Below, one piece after another: positions 26,496 through 35,436 of a stretch of 64,000 nt of DNA (position 1 is the first letter of the stretch; each line of letters starts with the position of its first letter). Source of the stretch: Solirubrum sp044628455. GTDB taxonomy: Bacteria > Bacteroidota > Bacteroidia > Cytophagales > Hymenobacteraceae. The stretch lies in the NCBI RefSeq assembly GCF_044628455.1, contig NZ_JBIYZW010000001.1, positions 62,001-126,000 of the forward strand, given 5' to 3'. The notes beneath the pieces are model-generated. The model made no database searches, was not told where the DNA came from, and saw nothing but the letters and a program-made list of their open reading frames with translations. Both the position numbers and the translations under genes were made by a program.

Positions 26496-27212
26496 ATGCC
26501 CGCTCCCCAGCTCATTGCCTTCGACGCCGACGACACCCTGTGGCCCAACCAGCCGCACTACGACGAGGCTGAAACCCGGCTCTACGCCCTGCTCGCCCAC
26601 TACGCCGACGCCGAAACGCTGACCCGGCGCTTTTTCGAGGTGCAGCGCCAGAACCTGCCGCTGTTCGGCTACGGGGCCAAGTCGTTTATGCTCTCGATGA
26701 TTGAAACCGTCATCAGCCTCACCAAAGGGGCCGTGACGGGCGAGGAAATCCAGCACGTGCTCGACCGCGGCAAGCGCCTGCTCGACTTTCCCATCGAGCC
26801 CCTGCCCGACGTGACGGAGGTGCTGACGGTGCTGCGCGAGCAGGGCCGCGCGCTGATGCTGCTCACCAAGGGCGACCTGTTCGACCAGGAAAGCAAGCTG
26901 GCCCGCTCGGGCCTGGGACACTACTTCAGCCACGTCGAAATCGTGAGCGAGAAAAACGAGGCCACCTACCAGCGCATTCTGCAGCGCCACGGCCTGCAGC
27001 CGGCCGAGTTCGTGATGATCGGCAACTCGCTCAAGTCCGACGTGCTGCCGGTGGCCCGCCTGGGCGCCCGGGCCGTGCACGTGCCCTACTATACCACCTG
27101 GGCCCTGGAGGAAGTGCCCGCCGAGCAGCTTGCGGGCGTCGACTTTCACCAGGTAGCGGCCCTGGCCGAAGTGCCCGCCTACCTGGAGCGGCTGGCACAG
27201 GAGGAAGCGTAG
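26496..27212 (+). CDS. HAD-family hydrolase
   Basis: 238 residues. Motif I is DADDTLWPNQ (nucleophile Asp near residue 9), motif II is MLLTKG (Thr near 131), motif III is the Lys region KNEATYQRIL, and motif IV is MIGNSLKSDVLPVARLG. A helical cap lies between motifs I and II. It is probably a small-molecule phosphatase, close to the YjjG/Gph group. It is transcribed divergently from the CAT-like gene. The substrate is unknown. Confidence 0.93.
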   Translation: MPAPQLIAFDADDTLWPNQPHYDEAETRLYALLAHYADAETLTRRFFEVQRQNLPLFGYGAKSFMLSMIETVISLTKGAVTGEEIQHVLDRGKRLLDFPIEPLPDVTEVLTVLREQGRALMLLTKGDLFDQESKLARSGLGHYFSHVEIVSEKNEATYQRILQRHGLQPAEFVMIGNSLKSDVLPVARLGARAVHVPYYTTWALEEVPAEQLAGVDFHQVAALAEVPAYLERLAQEEA

Positions 27213-27278
27213 TGGGGTCGGCGGTGGGGCGGGCGCGGGCCGGGCAGCACCGGCTGCCCACGGCCCCGGCGCTGCGAA

Positions 27279-28004
27279 TTACTTCCGCTTGCGGAAGTAT
27301 ACGTCGTTGCTGATGGACTCCAGGCGCACCAGCGGCCCGCCCGGCTTGCCCAGGGAGCCGCGCACCTCGTAGCCCACCATTGGCACGCCCGATTTGCGGT
27401 TGGTGAAGGCAATGTTCTGGTCGGTATACACCTCGCCGGTAATCGTCTTGAAAGCTACTTGCGCGCCCTGCGCCGGGGGCCAGGTAACGTCCACGAACCC
27501 GCTGATGGATTTGGCTTCGAGCTGCCCGCTCAGGCCCGTGGCCTCAATGTTGCCGCTGATGGTGTTCACGCGCAGCGCCACGCCCGCGGGCACTTCAATC
27601 TCCACGTCCACGGTGCTGCACACCCGGTAACTTTCGCGCCCGTTCTGCCCCCCGCCCGAGCTCCACGCCGACTGGCCCTTGCCCTCGGGGCAGTCGCCGG
27701 GCTGGCCGGTGCGCAGCAGCGCCTCGTCGAAGGCCGACTGCACGGTGATTACGTCGCCGGTGCTGGTCAGAGTGAGCTGAAGGGCGTCGTTGAGCTTGTT
27801 CTGGTTGATGGTGACCGAGGCCCGCACGCGCAGCTGCTGGCCGCTGCCGCCGCGGATTTTGATGCTGGTGGCCTGCTGCAGATCCAGCACCACTTGTTGC
27901 CGGGCTCCCACCGGGGCGCTTTTTTCAATGATTTTTTGGGCGTGGGCTGCCGGCAGCAGCAAGGTGCCGCAGAGGCTCAGCAGCAGGAGTCGGAAGAGTT
28001 TCAT
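27279..28004 (-). CDS. Secreted DUF4097-like beta protein (downstream copy)
   Basis: 241 residues with a signal peptide (LLLLSLCGTLLLPAAHAQ). The rest is a right-handed beta-helix-like repeat of short strands, as in DUF4097: VEIEVPAGVALRVNTISGNI, then LSGQLEAKSISGFVDV, then AFKTITGEVYTD. A pair of cysteines (GDCPEG, RVCST) may form a disulfide. It is the last gene of the sigma-factor operon, 44 bases behind its paralogue. DUF4097 proteins often accompany PspC or ECF regulators, which supports an envelope role. Confidence 0.85.
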   Translation of the reverse strand: MKLFRLLLLSLCGTLLLPAAHAQKIIEKSAPVGARQQVVLDLQQATSIKIRGGSGQQLRVRASVTINQNKLNDALQLTLTSTGDVITVQSAFDEALLRTGQPGDCPEGKGQSAWSSGGGQNGRESYRVCSTVDVEIEVPAGVALRVNTISGNIEATGLSGQLEAKSISGFVDVTWPPAQGAQVAFKTITGEVYTDQNIAFTNRKSGVPMVGYEVRGSLGKPGGPLVRLESISNDVYFRKRK

Positions 28005-28048
28005 GGCAACAGCTGGGTTGAGGGAAGGCGAAAGCAGTTGAAGAGGCG

Positions 28049-28819
28049 TTATTTGGCTTTGCGCACGAACACGTCGCCGCTCACCGATTGCAGCGCGACC
28101 TGGGTGCCGCCGCCGTTCACGGTGCCCTGCACCAGCTGGCCGCCCACCCGCCGCATGTTGCCCTCGGTTTTGCCCACGTTCAGGTCGAAATCGGTGTACA
28201 CCTCACCCGTGATGGAGCGCAGCTGCAGTGTGGCCCTGCTGGCCGGACGCATGGTCACGTCCACGTCGCCGCTCACCGAGGAAATGGCGCTGGGGGCCTT
28301 GCTCAGGTCGGCGTAGCGCACGGTAATGCTGCCGCTCACGGTGTTGGCCACCACGCCGCCGCCCATGTTCAGCAGCTTGGCGTCGCCGTTCTTCAGGTTC
28401 AGCTCCACGTTGCCGTCCAGGTCGCGCACTTCCACGCTGCCGCCGTTGAAGTTGCTTTGGTTGAACACCACCGACGCCGAGCGCGGCACCCGGATAACAT
28501 AGTCAGCGTCTTTGCGCGAGGCCTGCACAATGCGCACCACCTGGTCTTTCTGGGTGACGGAAAGGCCCAGCCGGGTGTTGTCGTCGGCCGAGTTGTAGAC
28601 GGCCCGCAGGCCCTCGGCGCGCTTGGGCAGGGGCTCGTAGCCGTTGCCGCGAATGATGAGCTCGTCGCCGTTGTAGCCTTCCAGCGTCACGTCGCTGCCC
28701 TGCATGTCGAGCTCGATTTTGCGGTCTTTGCCGCCGAGCTTAAGCTTGAATTCCTGGGCCCAGAGGGTCGGCGTTGCCAGCACCAAGCCGGCGAAAGTGA
28801 GAAGCAGAGACTTTTTCAT
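28049..28819 (-). CDS. Secreted DUF4097-like beta protein (upstream copy)
   Basis: 256 residues from the ATG at 28819, which opens directly on a signal peptide (MKKSLLLTFAGLVLATPTLWAQ). It shows the same repeated strand pattern as its neighbour: ASVVFNQSNFNGGSVEVRDL, GGVVANTVSGSITVRYADL, ISSVSGDVDVTM, RSITGEVYTDFD, and both proteins end on a YFRKRK or FVRKAK basic tail. It is transcribed after the anti-sigma gene (88 bases). The paired tails suggest recent duplication. Confidence 0.87.
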   Translation of the reverse strand: MKKSLLLTFAGLVLATPTLWAQEFKLKLGGKDRKIELDMQGSDVTLEGYNGDELIIRGNGYEPLPKRAEGLRAVYNSADDNTRLGLSVTQKDQVVRIVQASRKDADYVIRVPRSASVVFNQSNFNGGSVEVRDLDGNVELNLKNGDAKLLNMGGGVVANTVSGSITVRYADLSKAPSAISSVSGDVDVTMRPASRATLQLRSITGEVYTDFDLNVGKTEGNMRRVGGQLVQGTVNGGGTQVALQSVSGDVFVRKAK

Positions 28820-28907
28820 GTCGGAAAGAGGATGCACGTGGAGCCCGGCCGGCGCGGCCACGTTCGCGGCGCCGGCAGTGGGAGAGGGGAGGGAAAAGAG
28901 GAATGGC

Positions 28908-29756
28908 TTAAATCAGGGTGCCGAGGCCGTACTCGGCCTGTTGGCGCACGATGGGCAGGGCATCGGGCTTGCGGGCCAGCTGCTCGAGCTGAGTGGCGGC
29001 CCGCCGCTCGCGCATGTTCACCAGCAGCTCAATGAGCAGAATCTGCACGTTGGGGTCGGTTTGGATGGTCAGCGACTGGGTGAAGGCCTCGCCCACGCGC
29101 GGGTCGGCCCGGAGACGGTAGAGGGCACTGGCCGCGGCCAGGCGCACGTTGGTGTTGGGGTCGAAGTTCAGGGTGTTGATGAGCACCTGCACCGTTGGGT
29201 CGCCGGTGGTATCGGCCCGCGCGCCGGCGTTGCTCACCAGCTGAATCCGGTCGCTAGCCGACAGGCGCTGGCCCGCGTCACCCGAAAGCGCGTTGGCCAG
29301 CTGCATGGCGTGTTTGGTGGGGCCGGCCGGCGCGGTAATAGCTACGGCGGGGGCTTTGGGCTGCCACCACTGCCCCAGGGCCATGCCCATCAGCAGCAGG
29401 GCCACGCCGGCCGCCACGCGCAGCGTCCAGCGGCTAGCTTCGCGGGGCCACAGCGGCCGAACACGGGCTTCTGAAGGGGCCGCTGCGGTTGCTGGCGTCC
29501 CGGCCAGAGCAGCCTTTTCCTGCTCCAGCAGCTGCAAAAAGTTGGTGCGCAGCGCGGTCGTAGGTTTAACGGGTTCTATCGATTCCAGCTGAGCTGACAG
29601 CTCCCGCAGCTGGGCTACCTGCTCCTGGCAGGCGGCGCACTGGCTGAGGTGGGCGGCCACGCGCTCGGCTTGGTCGGGCGGCAGCACCTGGTCGGCGTAG
29701 TCCACCAGCAGGTCGGCTACGGTGAAACAGTCGTATGGCGAAGGGCGGTTGGGCAT
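28908..29756 (-). CDS. Transmembrane anti-sigma factor with HEAT-like repeats
   Basis: 282 residues. The N-terminal zf-HC2 zinc-binding anti-sigma motif is visible (His36, Cys40, Cys43 in AHLSQCAACQ). A single membrane helix follows at about 112-133 (VAAGVALLLMGMALGQWW). The periplasmic part has helical repeats (VQVLINTLNFDPNTNVRLAA, VGEAFTQSLTIQTDPNVQIL) that resemble HEAT repeats, probably its sensor or contact surface. The ATG lies two bases after the sigma stop. It should hold the ECF sigma factor at the membrane until a signal arrives. Confidence 0.9.
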   Translation of the reverse strand: MPNRPSPYDCFTVADLLVDYADQVLPPDQAERVAAHLSQCAACQEQVAQLRELSAQLESIEPVKPTTALRTNFLQLLEQEKAALAGTPATAAAPSEARVRPLWPREASRWTLRVAAGVALLLMGMALGQWWQPKAPAVAITAPAGPTKHAMQLANALSGDAGQRLSASDRIQLVSNAGARADTTGDPTVQVLINTLNFDPNTNVRLAAASALYRLRADPRVGEAFTQSLTIQTDPNVQILLIELLVNMRERRAATQLEQLARKPDALPIVRQQAEYGLGTLI

Positions 29757-29758
29757 GG

Positions 29759-30361
29759 CTAGGAAGCGAAATAGATGGCTCGCAGGGCTTGCAGGGCCCG
29801 GTGCGCTTTCACTTTGGCGGCGCCGGCGGTGCAGGCCAGCTGCTGCCCGATTTCCTCGTAGCTGAACCCCTGAAAGCGGTGCAGCACCAGAATGTCGCGC
29901 TGGGCCGTGGGCAGCAGCGCCAGGGCTTCGTGCAGGTTTTGTTCGCGCTCGGTGCTGGTCATGGCGGCGAAGGCCGAGGTGCCCAGCCCGCCGTGCTGCT
30001 CCACCGCCTGCACATCCACGGTGCGCATCTGCTGCTGGCGCTGCCAGTGGTCGGCGTGGGCGTTGCGGGCCAGTTGATAAATCCAGGCCCGGAACTGCTG
30101 GCCCGGCTGGTAGCTGTGGCGGTATTTCAGCAGGCGTTCGAACACGGTTTGGGTGAGGTCTTCGGCCGTTTCTCGGTCGTTGTTGCTGCGGCGCAGCAGG
30201 TAGTTGAAAATGGGCAGGTGGTAGCGGTCGAACAGCACGGCCAGCTGGTCCAGGTCGTTGGCCTGCACCTGGGCCATCAGGGCATCGTCGCTCGGGTAGT
30301 GGTCGGCCACCGGGGTGGGGGTTGCGGGTTGGTTGAGGGGAGTACCGGCAAATGCGGGCAT
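29759..30361 (-). CDS. ECF-type RNA polymerase sigma factor
   Basis: 200 residues. Region 2 (about 25-100) contains LFDRYHLPIFNYLLRRSNND and FERLLKYRHSYQPGQQFRAW with LARNAHADHWQR; region 4 (about 143-195) contains LHEALALLPTAQRDILVL and FSYEEIGQQLACTAGAAKVK with a helix-turn-helix. It is the first gene of the operon sigma, anti-sigma, DUF4097 (two copies), which is the layout of a membrane-stress regulon with its own target genes behind it. Confidence 0.95.
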   Translation of the reverse strand: MPAFAGTPLNQPATPTPVADHYPSDDALMAQVQANDLDQLAVLFDRYHLPIFNYLLRRSNNDRETAEDLTQTVFERLLKYRHSYQPGQQFRAWIYQLARNAHADHWQRQQQMRTVDVQAVEQHGGLGTSAFAAMTSTEREQNLHEALALLPTAQRDILVLHRFQGFSYEEIGQQLACTAGAAKVKAHRALQALRAIYFAS

Positions 30362-30485
30362 CGTTACAAGCGCTCCGAAATTTTTTTGCTGAAAGGTTCA
30401 GGGCGCGCCAATGCTCCTCAGCCCGTACCCCGCCAGTGAAGAAGGGTAACCGCGTAGCGCAGGTTCCTACGCGCTGTAAGTCAAC

Positions 30486-30516
30486 AAAAAAGCCCCTCGG
30501 CAGGAGGGGCTTTTGC
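30486..30516 (-). terminator. Intrinsic terminator of the large receptor gene
   Basis: AAAAGCCCCTC and GAGGGGCTTTT form an 11-bp stem with a five-base loop; on the minus strand a run of Ts follows. It lies 34 bases beyond the stop at 30550. Confidence 0.9.
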
Positions 30517-30549
30517 TGGTATTTGCGCTTCACCGGACTGGCGGGGGGC

Positions 30550-32988
30550 TTAGCCGGCGCGATTCACTTCTTCCAGGGAGGAGTTGCGGCGCTTGGCGTC
30601 GATTTTGGCGCCCTTGCTGAAGTTGTAGCGCAGCGTCAGGCCCAGGCTGCGGAAGCGGAAGTACTGGTCGAACTCGTTGACGTTGCCGTTGATGTTGGTG
30701 CTGAACCGGTAGCGGTAACCCTTGAACAGGTCGCTCACGCTCACGCTCACATCCAGTTTCTCCCGTACAAAGCTGCGCTTCAGCGCCAGCCCTACCCAGT
30801 GCATGGGCTCGATCTGGTACAGGCCCGAAGCCGTGGGACCCAGGTAGCGCGCCTCAATTTCCAGGCGCACTTTCGCGGGCAGCAGCAGCGTGTGGTTCGA
30901 CTGCAGCATGTAGTAGAGCTGCTCGTTGGTGAGAAAGCCGTTGGTGGCGGTGGTGCTGAACTTGCGGTACGATACCACCACGGTGTTCTGGCTGTCCCAC
31001 CACTTGGCCAGCTTGTAGGGCGCCACGGCGGTCAGGCCGATGATGTGGCCCCGGTCCAGGTTGTCGGTGGTGTACTTGGTGGTAGCCCTTTCCACGTCCA
31101 GAATGGGCACTTCCGAAATCACGGCGGTCTGGTAATCGTAGTTGAAGGCCAGGCTGTAGACCTTGCGCAGCGTGTGGGTCAGGCGAAACGCCTGGGTGTA
31201 CTGTGGCCGCAGCAGGGGGTTGCCCTGCTCGTAGGTGTACGGGTCGCGGTAAAAGCGGAAGGGGTTCAGGCTGCCGTAGTTCGGTCGGGTGAGGCGGCGG
31301 CTGTAGCTGAAACTCAAGTCGTAGTCTTTCGACACCTGCTGCTGGGCAAACAGGCTGGGAAACAAATTCAGGTACCGGCGCCGCGTAAGGCTGTCGGTGG
31401 TGAGTTCGTGGCCCACGGAGCGGGTGTTTTCCAGTCGCAGGCCGGCCTGCAGCTTGAGCCGTGCGCCTGCCTGGCCGCTCCAGCTCAGGTACGCGGCCTG
31501 TATGTTTTCGCGGTACGTGAAGTAGTTGGTGCGCCGCGGGTCGAGCACCAGGGCCCCGTTGTTGAAGTAAAACCGCGAGTCGTTGTCGGCCGTCACCTGG
31601 CTGGCCTTTACGCCGGCTTCCAGCTTGTGGCCCGCCGCCAGCGGCCGGGTAAAATCGATCTTGCCGGCGTAGATGCGCAGGTCCGAGAGGGTGTTGGTGT
31701 ACTCCTGGTTCAGGCTGTCCACGCCGGCTTTGGGGCCGACCAGCGGGGTAAAGCGGTTGAAAAAGTCGGCCTGCCCGCGGTTGTCGATGCGCACTGCGTC
31801 CAGGTCGGCGGTGAGGGTGGTGCCGGCCGTATCCAGCTTGCCCTGGTAGTGCAGGTTGCCGGTGTAGTTTTGGTAGGTGCTGCGGCTGATATTGTCGGCG
31901 TCGATGTAGCGCGTGGGCTGCTGCGCCGTGGGGCCGAGGTAGGTGTCGGTGAGGAAGTCCGACTGGCCCCGACGGAAGGTGTAGCCGGCCATAAAGCCCA
32001 CGCTGTGCTGCTTGCTCAGGCTGTAGTCGGCGCCCAGGCGCAGCACCGGCGGACTGGTGGAGGTGAAGTTGCCGGTGGCCTGCTGCGCGAAATACGTAGT
32101 GGCGCGCTCGGCGTAGAACACCCGCGTAAACGTGGCGTCGCGCCCGCCCACCCGGCGCGAGGCGTCCAGGGTCAGGAAGCCGTTCCACTTTTCCTGCTTG
32201 ATGTTCAGGCTGGCGCCGTAGGTGTGGCCCAGTTGCTGGAAGTTGTAGTTGGCCCCGGCGTACACGCTCCCGTTGAGGCCGCGCTGGGTGTTGGTTTTCA
32301 GGTTCAGGTTGAGAATGCCCGAGGTGCCCTCCGCGTCGTACTTGGCCGGCGGGTTGGTTATTATTTCGATGTTTTTCAGGTTGGCCGCGGGCATGCCTTC
32401 GAGCATGCTGCGCAGCTCCCGCGCCGAGAGGTAAGTCAGCCGGCCGTCGAGCATCACAGTTACCCCGCTCTTGCCGTTGAGCTGAATGTTGCCGTCCTGG
32501 TCGATGAACACGCCCGGGGATTTGGCCAGCACGTCGAAGGCCGTGTTGCCGGCCGCCATGGCAGTGCCTTCCACCGTCACCACCATGCGGTCGGCCTCCT
32601 GCACGATGGTCGGCCGCAAGCCCACAATGTTGACTTCGCTCAGCTGCTTGGCGTCGGCGCGCAGCACCACGGGGCCGAAGTCCCGGCCGGGGGCCGCGGC
32701 GCTGAGGGTAAACGCCGGCGTTTCCTGCGGCAGGTAGCCCACCGAGCTGACGCGCAGCCGGTAGGTGCCGGTCGCGGGCGCCTGCAGCTCGAACCGGCCG
32801 TTTTCGTCGGCCACGGTGCCCGTTACGCTGGTAGCAGCGCCGGCCGGCAGCACGGCCACGGTGGCAAAGCCGATGGCCGCGCCTTTTTCGTCCAGGATGC
32901 TGCCCGTGAGCCGCCCCGCTTCCTGGCTCCAACCTACGCGGGGCCCCAACAGCAGCAAGGGGAATAGAAGAAGGAAGAAGTGTCGCAT
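30550..32988 (-). CDS. Outer-membrane TonB-type beta-barrel protein (OMP_b-brl_3 group)
   Basis: 812 residues. Signal peptide at 1-21, then a carboxypeptidase-regulatory-like domain (about 23-105: LTGSILDEKGAAIGFATVAVL), a plug-type domain with DVLAKSPGVFIDQDGNI and VMLDGRLTYLSARELRSML (about 135-240), and a long barrel of alternating strands ending FRSLGLTLRYNFSKGAKID. This layout is that of the outer-membrane beta-barrel family 3 proteins common in Bacteroidota. Transport specificity is unknown. It is monocistronic with its own terminator. Confidence 0.93.
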   Translation of the reverse strand: MRHFFLLLFPLLLLGPRVGWSQEAGRLTGSILDEKGAAIGFATVAVLPAGAATSVTGTVADENGRFELQAPATGTYRLRVSSVGYLPQETPAFTLSAAAPGRDFGPVVLRADAKQLSEVNIVGLRPTIVQEADRMVVTVEGTAMAAGNTAFDVLAKSPGVFIDQDGNIQLNGKSGVTVMLDGRLTYLSARELRSMLEGMPAANLKNIEIITNPPAKYDAEGTSGILNLNLKTNTQRGLNGSVYAGANYNFQQLGHTYGASLNIKQEKWNGFLTLDASRRVGGRDATFTRVFYAERATTYFAQQATGNFTSTSPPVLRLGADYSLSKQHSVGFMAGYTFRRGQSDFLTDTYLGPTAQQPTRYIDADNISRSTYQNYTGNLHYQGKLDTAGTTLTADLDAVRIDNRGQADFFNRFTPLVGPKAGVDSLNQEYTNTLSDLRIYAGKIDFTRPLAAGHKLEAGVKASQVTADNDSRFYFNNGALVLDPRRTNYFTYRENIQAAYLSWSGQAGARLKLQAGLRLENTRSVGHELTTDSLTRRRYLNLFPSLFAQQQVSKDYDLSFSYSRRLTRPNYGSLNPFRFYRDPYTYEQGNPLLRPQYTQAFRLTHTLRKVYSLAFNYDYQTAVISEVPILDVERATTKYTTDNLDRGHIIGLTAVAPYKLAKWWDSQNTVVVSYRKFSTTATNGFLTNEQLYYMLQSNHTLLLPAKVRLEIEARYLGPTASGLYQIEPMHWVGLALKRSFVREKLDVSVSVSDLFKGYRYRFSTNINGNVNEFDQYFRFRSLGLTLRYNFSKGAKIDAKRRNSSLEEVNRAG

Positions 32989-33301
32989 AAGGCAGCGGGC
33001 AAGGGGTAAACGGAGAGACGAAGAGGGAAGCGAAGGGCAAAAGTTGCGGCACCTGGCGGCCGGGGCTGGCCGCTGGCGGGGCAGGAAACCGCGCTTTTTC
33101 GCAATGGTTACAGCTGGCTCCCGAAATATTTATGGCCGCCTGGCCAACGCGTTGCAAAGCCACCCGCGCCGTGGCTGCAAAGCCCGCCAGCCCCGGCGGC
33201 CGGCTGAACCCAAAGGGGAAAACAGTCGGTCGCCGGGGCCGCGAAGGGGAAGAAAAAGAAGGTTCAGCGGACTAATGGCCCGCCCAATCGGCCCGCGCCC
33301 T
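32989..33301. other. Intergenic region, no gene seen
   Basis: This 313-base gap lies between the receptor start and the HelD-like stop. Only short antisense frames occur. AAATATTT near 33123 is the most AT-rich spot and could belong to the receptor promoter, but it does not match TAnnTTTG. Confidence 0.5.
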
Positions 33302-35347
33302 TCAGCCGGCCAGGAAGGCAGCGAGTTCCCCGGAGTAAGTGAGCGTGAGCTGGTGCATGGCCCGGGTGCAGGCCACGTAGAGCATGCTCCGGTCGACCTC
33401 GGTGCGGTAGTTGCGGGCCGAGGCAAACGGCACCACCACGGCATCGAACTCCAGCCCCTTGGCCAGGTGGGCCGTGGTCACGATGACGCCTTCCTGGAAG
33501 GTGGTGGAATCGGCCGTAAGCAGGTGCGCCTGCGAGTCGGGCAGGGCCTGAAATACCTGCTCGGCCTGCCGCTGGGTTTTGCAGATGATGCCCAGGGACT
33601 GGTGGCCCGCGCGGCGGAAGTCGGCCACCAGCTGCTGCAGGGCGGCCAGCTCCTCCGGCTGGCTGCCGAGCTGGCGGATGACGGGCGCCGGCCCGTGGCG
33701 CTCCAGCGGCATGATGTGGGGGTTGGGTGTGATGCGCTGGGCGAAGGCGGTAATCTCGACGGTAGAGCGGTAGCTGCGGTAGAGCTTCACCACGTCGGCC
33801 TGCGGGAAGACGCGCTCAATGGTTTCAGCCGAGGACGCGCTGTAGGGGTTCACTGTCTGGCTCACGTCGCCCAGGATGGTTTTGCGGCAGTGAAACAGGC
33901 GCGCCAGTACGGCATACTGCACCGGGGTGTAGTCCTGCATTTCGTCGATGAGCAGGTGCTTCACGTGTTCGTAAGCGGTGATGCCCTCCAGGCGCAGGCG
34001 CAGGTAGATGAGCGGAAACACATCGGCCCATTCCAGGTGCGGGCGGTGGTTCAGCGTGAGCAGCTCGGGGCGGCCCAGCCAGCGGTAAAAGTCGCGGTAG
34101 AGGTCGGGCACGTGCTGGAAGCGGAACATGCGCTGCAGGCCCTCGGCAATGGCGTTTTTGTCGCCGCCGGTGAGCTTGCGGTCCACTTTGTCGCGCACGT
34201 AGGCCCGCACGTCGTGGGCCACCTGCTGAAAGCGCTTGAGCAGCGGCACGCGGTGGTAGGTGCGGAATTTCTGCTGAATAACGGCCGCCGGCACCACCGT
34301 GCGCCCCACGCGCAGGTCGGTGAACTGGAAGTAGTGGTTTTCTACGTGCAGCAGGTACTGGTTGAGCTGGCCCAGAAACTCAACCGACGACTTGAACCGC
34401 ATGCGCTCAATGAAGGCCGGGTCGGGCTTTTCCAGCAGCGCCGACACCTGCTCGAAGAAGGTCTGGAAGGTGTAGCGGGTGTCGAGCAAATCGGCCGCCA
34501 GCTCTTCCAGGCCCATTTCGGGCAGGTGCTCTTCGCCCAGCTCGGGCAGCACGTTGGAGATGTAGTCGGCAAAGACTTTGTTGGGGGAGATGATGAGCAG
34601 GTCTTTGGCGGCCAGCGTGTCGCGGTAGCGGTAGAGCAGGAAGGCAATGCGGTGCAGGGCAATGGAGGTTTTGCCCGAGCCGGCCACGCCCTGAATCACC
34701 ATCACCGAGGCCTCTTCGTTGCGGATGACCGCGTTCTGGTCGCGCTGAATGGTGGCCACGATGTTCTTCATCTTGTCGTCGGCCGACTTGGCCAGCTCGC
34801 GCTGCAGCACGTCGTCGTGGATGTTCACGCCGCTGTCGAGCATAAACTCCAGGCGCCCGTCGCGAATCTTGTACTGGCGCTTCAGCTCGATGCGGCCGCG
34901 GACGGGGCCGGAGGGCGTGTCGTAGGCGGCGGGGCCCAGCTCGAAGTCGTAGAACAAGGAGGAAATGGGGGCGCGCCAGTCGTAGATCAGGTTCTGGCGC
35001 TGTCCCTCGCCGGCGAAGGCGTGCACGCCGATGTAGACCGGGGTGGGCGGCTGGTTGGGCAGGGCGAAATCGAGGCGGCCGAAGTAGGGCGACTGCAGCA
35101 GCTTGAAAAGCCGGCGCTTTCGGCCCACGGCGGCCTCGCCCGTGAAGGCCATGCGGTTGATGGACTGGTCGGCGGCCACCATGTCGGCCTCGTCCATGCC
35201 CGACTGGTGCTCGTGGATGTACTGCTTTTTCTGGCGCAGCTCGGTGGAATACTGCCTGACCGCGTCGTCGACCCGCCGGATGGCCAGCGTCAGCTGCTCC
35301 TTGATGTGCTCCAGATACTCTCGTTCCTGCTGTTCAGTGGCGTTCAT
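33302..35347 (-). CDS. HelD-like UvrD/Rep-type ATPase
   Basis: 681 residues from the ATG at 35347 (MNATEQQ); an upstream start at 35389 would add 14 poor residues. An N-terminal coiled coil (about 1-50) precedes a 1A domain with Walker A GVAGSGKTSIALHR (about 220-233), a central insertion, then LLIDEMQDYTP (Walker B/motif II) and QTVNPYSA, and motifs V/VI (TTAHLAKGLEFDAVVVP, MLYVACTRAM). The N-terminal coiled coil and overall order match HelD, which removes stalled RNA polymerase from DNA. UvrD-type helicase activity is the alternative. Confidence 0.92.
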   Translation of the reverse strand: MNATEQQEREYLEHIKEQLTLAIRRVDDAVRQYSTELRQKKQYIHEHQSGMDEADMVAADQSINRMAFTGEAAVGRKRRLFKLLQSPYFGRLDFALPNQPPTPVYIGVHAFAGEGQRQNLIYDWRAPISSLFYDFELGPAAYDTPSGPVRGRIELKRQYKIRDGRLEFMLDSGVNIHDDVLQRELAKSADDKMKNIVATIQRDQNAVIRNEEASVMVIQGVAGSGKTSIALHRIAFLLYRYRDTLAAKDLLIISPNKVFADYISNVLPELGEEHLPEMGLEELAADLLDTRYTFQTFFEQVSALLEKPDPAFIERMRFKSSVEFLGQLNQYLLHVENHYFQFTDLRVGRTVVPAAVIQQKFRTYHRVPLLKRFQQVAHDVRAYVRDKVDRKLTGGDKNAIAEGLQRMFRFQHVPDLYRDFYRWLGRPELLTLNHRPHLEWADVFPLIYLRLRLEGITAYEHVKHLLIDEMQDYTPVQYAVLARLFHCRKTILGDVSQTVNPYSASSAETIERVFPQADVVKLYRSYRSTVEITAFAQRITPNPHIMPLERHGPAPVIRQLGSQPEELAALQQLVADFRRAGHQSLGIICKTQRQAEQVFQALPDSQAHLLTADSTTFQEGVIVTTAHLAKGLEFDAVVVPFASARNYRTEVDRSMLYVACTRAMHQLTLTYSGELAAFLAG

Positions 35348-35436
35348 TCCTTGCGGCGCTTGTAAAACGAACCTTAAAGGTGGCGCCAAAATCTGAGCTG
35401 CGGAAGCCGGGGCCGGTTTTAGGGCGGCGGGTGGGC

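Noticed and set aside
28908..30533. 541-residue anti-sigma fusion
   Set aside because: The first part is in the wrong frame over the sigma gene; the anti-sigma gene starts at 29756.
30854..33163. 769-residue protein on the minus strand
   Set aside because: It is a shifted frame over the receptor gene and reads as Arg/Pro/Gly-rich noise.
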